Source of the DNA: Brasenia schreberi
Lineage: Eukaryota > Streptophyta > Magnoliopsida > Nymphaeales > Cabombaceae
NCBI GenBank assembly: GCA_036023115.1
Contig: JAYKKT010000090.1
Coordinates: forward strand, 35,793,001 to 35,857,000
DNA length: 64,000 nt
Direction: 5' to 3'
Shown: piece by piece, positions 55,466 to 64,000 of the stretch
Layout of the letters: every line of letters starts with the position of its first letter
Position numbering within the stretch: position 1 is the first letter of the stretch
Position numbers and translations under genes: made by a program
Notes under the pieces: model-generated
What the model was told of the DNA's origin: nothing
Seen by the model: the letters and a program-made list of their open reading frames with translations, nothing else
The model's database searches: none

Positions 55466-56998
55466 CTTATGCAGTGGAGGTAGACCCGACATGTATTGCA
55501 GGAGAAAAGCTTGCATACTTCAATATCAAGTCTCAGGTTCGACAGGTGATCAAAAAGTGACACTGGACTGAACCAGACCAACCCTGAATTTGAGAAGGCA
55601 CATGATATTTATGGAGTCCCTTTTCTTTGGGAAGTTCGGTTGATCAGTGAACAAAGATGCAAGGAACTGTTTCACATTTGTATTCCTCACAGAGACCACT
55701 CAGATGCAAAGTAGCCGTGGCTCTCTTGGCTAGGTCAAGCATTCCATACAGAGGCCGTGCACAAGCACATCTTGTAGGAGTCCGCTTATCCCCAGCTTGC
55801 CATTAATAAAAAAAAAGGCACTCAAGGAAACAACGCTGTGGTTACAAGTAACAGCAGAGTACAAGTTTTTGTGTGATAAGGAAGAACGCAATTTCTTGGA
55901 AATCTTGTGTTGTAAGCACGAAGAAAATGGCTAATTAAATAACCAAAACAATTAAAATCTTGCAGTTTTCAGCAATAAAAGTAGGTTTAGAAGAAAAGAA
56001 AGAGGAAGCTTTGAAAAATTATGTAAAACGTGCTGTTTAATTAAAACAAGAATATTAAAAATATGCTATTAGTGATCTAAAAATATGGACCCTCGATCTC
56101 CCATCTCTTTTAGAAAATGCTCTTACTTTCAAACGACCGTTCATCTCAAGATGAAAGCTGCACATTTGCTGTGATGGGCCCCATGCACATCAATGAGTTT
56201 CAAAGATTAAAATCCAAAAGGGAAAATAAGATGCTCGTCACTGCCCTAAGCATGAACACCAATCATAAGGCAGCCTGCCATCTTCAGTTCTTCATTACAG
56301 AAGCACCATCTTTTGTTTTCCTTCTTTCCTCCTGTGATTTGGTTAGTTTGGGTCGGTTGCCTATTGATGGGCAAGGCCAGGCGAAGCAGGGTGCCCACCT
56401 CACCTGAAATCCAGAAAATATATACAAACAGTCGGACATTTTTTGAGAAATTATATAGAGCGCTCACCTGAATATCACCCAACTAAACTTCGCCTTTGAA
56501 TTTTTTTTCCAGGTCTGCCACTGGTTCAATTTAGTCTTCTTGTCACTAGCACACATATTAATGCTCCCAAAGAATCCACATAAATAAATAATTGGCCTTA
56601 CAAATATGAATGTTAGGATGTCAAATATACAACTTCCTGCATCATTTCTTGACCTATCCAAGCAACTAAAATGAAGGCATCTGAAGTCAAAAGCAGAGGA
56701 AAGTTTAGGCCCATTGCAACAGATAATTGCTGCCATATAGAAACAATAGAAGGGAAAGCACATGAACAGAAACAGATTATATGATCAAAATGTGCAAAGC
56801 AATGTAGAGCCCCGATGTGACCGGCATGATTGAGCAAGGGAAAATGGCGTGCCTAACAAAATGGCGTTGGGTGAACTGCTCCATGTGGACCATAAAATCA
56901 GAAGAACCCAATGCCAAGACTACCAAAATCAGCCTAACTTCAACAAGCGCTGGTCCACAAATATCTAGGTACTCCATGAAAGCCATGTACTTCTCACT

Positions 56999-59900
56999 CT
57001 AGACAAAGTAATCTTGCCGAAGAATAGTAACAAAATCTGGAGGCAACCCATCTCCATCCTTCAGCTTTTCAAACTCTCCTCCACCGGGTATATGCAAATG
57101 CCATGATATTGATGGAGAAAGTGGTGAATACATGTCTGCAGTAGCTTTTTGAGATTAGTTAATCATAGATCAGATAAAAGAACAAAGGATACGAGCAAAA
57201 TTGCACACAGCTTTTCAGGAAAATAAACATTTGAGAACTGCCGTAAGTGGAAACACTGAAGGACCTAAACAGTATAACTTTTCTTTTGGCACAACAGGGA
57301 GGCCCAAGCCAGATCTACACCTTGGTTATCAAATTCAGGGCCTTCCGTTTGTGAGTTGACCCCCTAGCCAGGTGAGCTATTCCTCTTTGTGCGTCAAAGG
57401 TGTAACATTAGAAAAACATCAACTTTGCGGTTATATATGTAATTTAAGTGTCACAGCTGCACTTTTTCATTTCAATGCAACAAAAAAGTATCTGTATGGA
57501 TCAGTGTTATCCGTACGTATCGTATTGTGGGCCACCACGATACGATACGGGGGCCTGTATCGTGAAACCCAGCGTATCGCATAGTATCGCACGATACGCC
57601 TTGGGACCCTTATAAAGGGTCTCGGGCCGACTGAAACCCGCAATTTTTTGCTAGTTTCCTCAAGCTCCCTAAGAGTCGGTTTTCGCCTCCTTAGTATTCA
57701 AAGCTCTAAAATCGTACCCTACAGTGTCCGTGCAAGCCTCCAAACTCGGATTTTGGTATATTTTTAATGTTTTTTCCATTTTTTTTATATTTGTTGTTTT
57801 TTGTGTTATTTCGGTTTTTTTTTAATGACAAAATATGAAGTTATTAAGTGTGTGTATACGATTTTTATTGCATTCATAAAGTGGGAGACACTCGATTTGA
57901 GTGTTATTTGAAGATTGGGGGATTTACGAAGTGCTTTTATTTTCAGGTTTTTGTTTGAATTAAAGTACTCTATTGAGATGGCAGGAAGGGGTGGTAGAGA
58001 CTCTCATTCAAAGTCTGATGATCCGGCATGGCAGTGGGGTATACCAGTTGAGGGTTAAAGGTTAAAAATCATATGCTTATTTTGTGAAAAGGTGGTTAGT
58101 GATAGAATTTCAAGGTTGAAACACCACCTAGCAGGAACCAGAAAAGAAGTTGCTCCATGCACAGGCAGAGTTAGAAGTTTGCCAGAAGGTATTAAATGGC
58201 AATGCCTGTAGATGATTGAGAACATACAAGAACGGAGACAACAAAAGGATGATTTTCAGATGTATGAAGAAGCTGATGATGCTACTGCCACTGAATTTGG
58301 ATTCACTGATAGTTTGCCTTCATATGCTAGAACAGAGATTGGTAGTAGCGGTTCACGAGCACCTACAAGAGGAAAGAGGGTTGCAGCTGAAGACTTTGGA
58401 GGTGGCAGAAGAGGAAGTTCAGGAAGGAGTAGAGGAAGAGCTTCTTCTAGCATACATTCGTTCTTTCCTCCTTCCAACACACTTGATGCTCAACCAGAAA
58501 TTCGTGCTGCTATGGCTTTAGAACAACTGCATGATCAGACAAACCTTGCAGTGGGAAGATGGTTTTATGATGCATGCATTCCATTTAATGCAGCAAACAG
58601 TTTTTATTTTCAAGCAATGACAGATGCAATTGCAAACATTGGTCCAGGATATAAGATGCCCTCTTATCAGAAGTTGAGAGGGAAGATATTAGATCAGACC
58701 GTAATTAAAGTGCAACAATACTGTTCGACTTTGAGACAATCGTGGAAGGAAACATGATGCACTATTATGGAAGATGGATGGACCGATAGGTGAGGAAGGA
58801 CATTGCTAAACTTTCTTGTATATTGTCCTAAAGGACTCATGTCTTTTAGATCTCTAGATATGTCAGAGGAGAGGCACACTGCAAAGAACCTACGAGAAGA
58901 ATTTGATAAGATTATACAGGAGGTTGGGCTACAGAATGTGGTCCAATTGATTACAGATAATGCAGCTAACTACAAAGCAGCTGGGAAGGAGTTAGCTGAT
59001 ATTTATGGGACTTTCTATTGGACACCATGTGCAACCCATTGTTTAGATCTCATCCTCGACGATATTGGTGAGATGGATGAAATAAAGGCAGCAACTGAGT
59101 GTTGCCAAGATATTACAAAATTCATTTACAACCATGCCTTTGTTTTGTGTATGATGAGGAGATATACAGAAGGTGCAGAGCTTCTTCACACAGCTGTAAC
59201 TCGGTTCGCAACAAACTTCTTATCTGTACAAAGTATTGTAAGATAGAAGCAAGCTTTGAAGATTCATCTCAGATGAGTGGCAACAATTTGCAGAGTTGCC
59301 TCAAAACAGAAGAAATAGAAAGTTGAATGAGATTGCAGAAATAGTTTTTAAAAGTTCATTTTGGAATGCATGTGTCAGATTATTGAAAATTACTTGTCCT
59401 TTAGTGAAAGTTTTGAGATTGGCTGATAGCGAGGAGAAACCATCTATGGGCTACCTTTATGAAGCCATGGACAGGGCAAAAGAAGCCATCAGAAATAATT
59501 TTAATGGAAAAAAGAGAGATTATGTGCCTGTATGGAAAATAATTGATAGTAGATAGAATAAATAATTGCATCAGCCTATTCATGAAGCAGCATATTATCT
59601 AAACCCATCATTCAGGTACTCAGGAACCTTCAAAAGGGATGGTGAGGTTAATCGAGGAATCATTGATTGTATCGACAGATTAGTCCCTGATGAGAGCACA
59701 GCAGATGCGATACATCGAGAGATGGAGATATATGATAATGCTCTTCACTTGATGGGTTTGCCTGTTGCAATTTGCAACCGCACTATGATGCATCCAGGTA
59801 AATTATTTATTTTTATATTTAAGTTGCATCTTACATTACTGTGGATTATTATGTCTCTAATGTTTGTATTTTTTTATAGATGTTTGGTGGAACATGTTTG

Positions 59901-61420
59901 GAAGTGATTGTCCAAACCTTAGAGATTTTGCAATCAGAGTCTTAAGCCAAATCTATAGTGCAGCAGGTTGTGAAAGAAATTGGAGTGTTTTTTAACACAT
60001 CCATACAAAAAAGCGCAACAGGTTGGAACACAAAAGGCTTAATGATTTGGTTTATATTTGTTGTAACATGCGCCTTCGTGAAAGGTAATGTTGTATTACT
60101 ATTACTTTCAAATTTTCAATTCAATATTATTTAACTTCAGTTTTCAATTGTTAATATTACTTACTAATTGTTTATCTTTGTTTGTGTCGTAGGCAATTAA
60201 AAAAAGTAAATAGAGAAGAAAGTCAGTTCGATCCAATAAGTTTGGATAATTTTGATATATTAGAAGATTGGGTTATGGAAGACACTGAAGAAAATGCCCT
60301 CCTAATAGAAGAAGACGTTGCCTAGATTAATTTGGAAGGAGCGCAACAACATTATAGAGATGAAGAATTTGATTTTGAAGAAGGTGTGGGCATGGAGATT
60401 ATGATGAGGATCTGCAACAAGTAGAAGATGAAGATTATTTAGTTGATGATCCTGATTACAATTTGTAAAATGTAACATTATATGTAACTGTAGTGTAAAT
60501 TGTGTCTTACATTATATGAATTTGGATGCAATTGTTCAATGTTGAATGCTCAATCTGTACTAAACTTATATTATATGAATTTAAAGCAATTATCATATTT
60601 TTCCTGATTTTTTTTTATTTTTTTCAAATTTTTACTATTTTTTATTGATTTTTAATTAATTTTTATATTATTTGAATATTAAAGTACAATACGATACGAT
60701 ACGCCCGTATCGTGGAGCCCAGCGATACACGATATGATACGCGTCAAACAACACTGGTATGGATGCCACAGGGAGCTCCCATGAGAAGGTGTAGAAATTT
60801 AATGAACTTTTAGAACAAAGGCTTCTACGGTGTTGGAAGGACAAAATAAACCATGGTCTTGCTATTTAAAAGTTAAATGCTAATATGGCACAAGATCATG
60901 CTCAACAGCGATGTAGAATCCTTTCCGTGGACCCTACTTAGTGTGGGGAAAGTCCTGGTTTTGGATGCCTAGGTATTGTTGGATTCATTTGACCTGAATT
61001 CAGGATAAATATACCAGAAAAAGTTAAGCATGTTGTATATAGTTCAATTTAGCGGGCATGGCTGATTATATTGCCAGGAAAAAGAATTACAAACACAGAT
61101 AAGAAAATGTCAATTAGCTCTATGTCTTACCTGTTTTTGGCGGTGGATCAGGTTCTTTTGTAGTATGCAATATTGCAGTTCCTGAAAGCACTGTGATGAT
61201 TCCACAAATCTCCGACACTATGCTACTTGCACTCTGGCCAGACCAGTCCTGTGTGATGTAGAGGTTAAAAGATGTGACGTTCTCTACAAAAATGGTAAAG
61301 CCTGGGCAGTATTTATGTTTTAATCACCTTGAACATTATGGAGCTTGCCAAGATGGTAAAAATAGTGAACATCGCATAGTAGACAGGGGATACCACAGCC
61401 GTGTTGAATGTATCTAGTGC
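56999..61420 (-). CDS. NIPA-like magnesium transporter, last three exons (5' part not seen)
   Basis: NIPA proteins are multi-span Mg2+ transporters of endosomal and plasma membranes (DMT superfamily). Exons on the minus strand: 61,420-61,328 (ALDTFNTAVVSPVYYAMFT, then IFTILASSIMFK), 61,248-61,131 (DWSGQSASSIVSEICGIIT, VLSGTAILHTTKEPD) and 57,135-56,999 (DMYSPLSPSISWHLHIPGG ... DFVTILRQDYFV, TAG). All junctions are GT-AG and in phase. The pieces are the last two membrane helices and the cytosolic tail, ending in the family's 'RQDxFV'. The upstream exons (DMT helices 1-7) could not be found up to 64,000, so they probably lie off the window beyond a long intron. The last intron (57,136-61,130) has been enlarged by the hAT element and a LINE tail. 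No lesion is seen in the three exons. Confidence 0.85.
57285..57385 (-). repeat. tRNA-derived SINE-like piece in NIPA intron
   Basis: The minus strand reads ACCTGGCTAGGGGGTCAAC, a spacer, then TGAATTTGATAACC and CTGGCTTGGGCCTCC. The last block also occurs at 54,838-54,905 (GGGAGGCCCAAGCCAG on the plus strand). Confidence 0.5.
57494..57501. repeat. Left target-site duplication (GTATGGAT)
   Basis: Perfectly repeated at 60,757-60,764, directly after the right end of the hAT element. Confidence 0.92.
57502..60756 (+). mobile_element. hAT-superfamily DNA transposon with intact ends
   Basis: The element is 3,255 bp. Its ends are CAGTGTT and AACACTG, and a perfect 8-bp duplication (GTATGGAT) flanks it, as expected for hAT. 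Both subterminal regions are packed with GTATCG/CGATAC words, probable transposase-binding motifs. It carries a decayed transposase gene on the plus strand and lies in the last intron of the NIPA-like gene, opposite to that gene's direction. Confidence 0.93.
57978..60468 (+). pseudogene. hAT transposase remnant (BED finger, DUF659, hAT dimerisation)
   Basis: From an ATG at 57,978 the domains follow family order. A BED-type zinc finger (DPAWQWG, CLFCEKVVSDRISRLKHHLA) is followed by a Gly/Arg-rich linker, then DUF659 (MEDGWTDR, LLNFLVYCPKG, LITDNAANYKAAGKEL, YWTPCATHCLDLILDDIG). The C-terminal hAT dimerisation domain (SAAGCERNWSVF, KKRNRLEHKRLNDLVY) precedes an acidic tail ending at TAA 60,466-60,468. 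In-frame breaks include TAA near 58,057, TAG at 58,209, TGA at 58,755 and another soon after, and a stop at about 59,244. An intron may split the dimerisation region (59,799-59,878). The element cannot move itself. Confidence 0.88.
60757..60764. repeat. Right target-site duplication (GTATGGAT)
   Basis: Identical to 57,494-57,501. Confidence 0.92.
60800..60960 (+). repeat. LINE 3'-end-like fragment in NIPA intron
   Basis: It reads LKVNANMAQDHAQQRCRILS followed by VDPT and GTGGGGAAAG, like the terminal codons of RTE LINEs ('MaqDRa-WR-rIh-aDPT'). It lies just outside the hAT target duplication and therefore predates or neighbours it. Confidence 0.4.
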
Positions 61421-64000
61421 CTGTCAAAATTTCCATTGGCAAATTAAGGAATAACAACTAGCTTTAGAAGCTTGACCATTTTGCTACACTCAGGGAAAGA
61501 GGATTGAGAAGTTCTAACAAGCAAGTTTGGTAATAATTTATAGACATAAGGACATACAAAATCATGTAATGCATACATGCTATCGTCCATCAGTTTCAGG
61601 GAGGTTACAAAGAGAAGTATTATAAAATGGGCATGAACATTTATTTGCAATACAAAGGAGTACCCATAAGAAAAATCATGTAATCTCCTTTTATACAATC
61701 ACATAGCGGATTAGAAATGTCATTTGTACTGAGACATTGGTATCCTTTTAATTTGCAATAATCTACCGAGAAAAGAAAACGGAGAAACATTGAAGTGGAT
61801 ATGGGCATCCATATACAATCGCAGATATTCCTTGATCGAGTGCTAACCTCTATGACAGTTTTCTTCAAAAGATTCTTTGCACTCGTGATCAAAACAACAT
61901 TTACATAAATATCTTATGCAGGCAAATGACGGTTAAAAGAATCATTAGTGGATAGATTTCAGTAAAGCACTCATTTCTTGAACAAAATTATCTCAGAGAA
62001 GACCACACTTTTCAGCCACACATAACTGAAACAACCTTCCAATTGGTCAAGGTGAATGTTCTACATCATACAGTTGCAAGATGAAGTTATTCATCATGCA
62101 CAAAGAATACTTTACGTGTGATATTCATATCTGTGTTTCCCAAACTAAATTGTGGCCTTGGATTTGCATTCGTCCTATTCTATGGTGATTGAACATATTT
62201 GAGTGCATCAGAGTTTATGAAAACAAGAAGGCCCTTAAAATGTTTGATGAACATTTTATAACTTGTATGATTCTCGTGCTTCTAATGAGATGGGACAGAG
62301 AAGCGCTCTCAAATGGACTGGCTTAAAACACAGAAATGTGACATAAGCAAATATTTGGCTGAAGATCAAAAGGAAAGGTCCTATTGCGGCAATCTAATAC
62401 AAGCATTGTGCGGCAAGGTCTAAAAGGTGGGTGAATCAAAACAGAGAGGGCTAGCTCTCAAGTTGAACCACTACCGCAGAAACAACTGTAAGACGAGCTC
62501 CTTAAGCAGGTAGTTACAGCCCCTATTGGTAGTTGCTCCATAAATAATTGAACAAAGTATGGATCCACCAAGTATATTGCTGCTTCAATGGGGCTACAAG
62601 AAGTTTTTTGATGCAGGCAGGAGTCACATACTTTAAACTTTTGAATGAAATCCAGGGATGATAAACATAAATATTTAATACCACAAAAGTTTCCAGGCCT
62701 TGCCCTGATCTGATGAATAAGAACTCAAGGTCATCGCTTACTTGAATGCTACATCTGTAAAAGAACAAGCAGGAATTAGCTCTAATTACCTAGGCCAAAT
62801 TAAACATCCTGACTTGGTATAAATTTTTGGCAACGACAAGGCTTAAGATTGGTGAGTATGAGACCACCAAGTCCCACTACCGTGCAATGTCAGGCTGGTC
62901 AGAGACCTCTGAATTTGCTGTTTCTTCAATGCCTCTAAACAGGACAAAAGAGTTCTGCATGTAACAGTATGTAGAGGAAACAACTTATGCGCTTCTAAGT
63001 CCTGCTTTCAAAGGTAGGCCACCACCCGACTAGTCAAAATTGATGCATACTTGCAGCTGCCCCTGTTATAGGTTTGCTGGTATTAGATGTATCCCATCTA
63101 ACTCATCACCTTTAATATCTCCAGTCAAGAAGAAAACTGGCCTAGACTATAAACTACAGCATGAAATAAACTTTAAATTGTCATCAGCTGTTATGAATAA
63201 CAAGACCACGTGGAGATAGATAATATTTACACGACCTAGCCTACTAACTATCTTTTATAAGCTAGAGTATAAAGTTGGAGAGCTCCTTTGCTTTGCCAAG
63301 TTTTTCTCTTTTGCTGCTCCCAGTATGCTATGTTTTCCCCACACTGCATTCTGCACCACATGACCTGATTCATCACTAACCCAAATCCTCCTTCCCTCCC
63401 TCACTCCCTCATTAAAATGGAAAAGAGGTTGCATTGTTGCATCCCATGGCCATTTGTCCTTTCTGCTGCTTCAATAAAGTAGTCAGGTGTTTCAGAGATC
63501 AGAATCCAGACCATGCACAACTAGTGCAAGGTTTCCACAGAAAAGGTGGTACTGCAGCAATCATGGCAGTTTTTTTCCTGGCTGAGGAAGTAAGCTGTTT
63601 TTACAAATTCGGATAGAACTCCATACACAAGGCATTGCAACCTTCCAAGATTAGTTCTTAAGTTTCTATCACGAGCTGGAGGTAATTTTTTTAAAGAAAA
63701 CCTACACTATGACAAGATCCAAGATTTTATGTGCCCATTTGAGCTATAAAGAGTTGACATTTAAAAGGACATAAAAACTGTTCCAAATCATGAGTACCTT
63801 GGAAGAAAAAATAACAAGCTTTGTGTTCTTGATTGCTCCATGTAGCCCGAATAAGAATATTGATAGACCAGGCTTTCAACAACACATGCTCATGGAGGAG
63901 ACCCAATTTTGGACAACTATTGGGGGGTGTACATAAGCAGAACCTATATAGCCTACGCATGGGGTCAGCATTTTTCAGTTTTTATTCATTATATTGTATA
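61421..64000. other. Region without recognised gene
   Basis: It should be intron of the NIPA-like gene. I searched for the expected upstream exon ('vtQMNYLNK' and the helix before it) on the minus strand and did not find it. The remaining open frames (for example 62,523-62,768 and 63,727-63,960) have no family resemblance. Confidence 0.45.

Larger units (their letters stand above)
53995..56998. other. Spacer rich in SINE-like pieces; NIPA 3' UTR side
   Basis: It contains three tRNA-like SINE pieces on the minus strand (54,262-54,365; 54,838-54,905; 55,350-55,465). The part nearest 56,998 is the 3' UTR of the NIPA gene. No coding region is supported. Confidence 0.45.

Overview
This is nuclear DNA of a flowering plant. 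The genes are split by GT-AG introns and encode plant-specific families: a patellin, an E-class PPR protein, a TIC32-type SDR, a FAB1-type lipid kinase, a WEB-family protein and a NIPA transporter. The rest is plant retroelements, hAT elements and long TC/TA microsatellites. I cannot name the species. No bacterial, CRISPR or toxin-type system was seen.

Layout. 131-856 (-): internal exon of a patellin/SEC14 protein whose 3' part lies off the window. 857-6,900: decayed repeats (a SINE, two LINE ORF1 pieces with DUF4283, a gypsy gag piece). 6,911-10,264 (-): intact, intronless 1,117-aa PPR protein of the E class. 10,394-10,558: compound TC/TA microsatellite. 10,599-17,792 (+): complete but dead Ty3/gypsy chromovirus with two LTRs and a 5-bp target duplication. 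18,744-23,486 (+): eight-exon TIC32-like dehydrogenase whose exons sum to an exact reading frame of 325 codons plus stop. 24,955-25,260: gypsy gag remnant. 25,879-31,622 (-): four-exon serine hydroxymethyltransferase of the SHM6/SHM7 type carrying three in-frame stops and two frameshifts, hence a probable pseudogene; its introns hold an RTE-type LINE and a short hAT-like element. 36,217-44,936 (+): FAB1C/D-class phosphatidylinositol-3-phosphate 5-kinase. 45,000-53,300: gene-poor, with opposed RTE LINE copies and a MITE. 53,356-53,994 (-): WEB-family coiled-coil protein. 56,999-61,420 (-): last three exons of a NIPA-like Mg2+ transporter; its last intron contains a degenerate 3.26-kb hAT transposon with a perfect 8-bp target duplication. 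61,421-64,000: nothing recognised.

The genes look like unrelated housekeeping loci (organelle RNA editing, chloroplast import or redox, endosomal phosphoinositides, one-carbon metabolism, Mg2+ transport). They do not form a cluster. The most informative signals are the layers of mobile elements and the decay of the SHMT gene. Exon limits were placed by hand from splice sites, reading phase and remembered family sequence. No alignment or database search was run.
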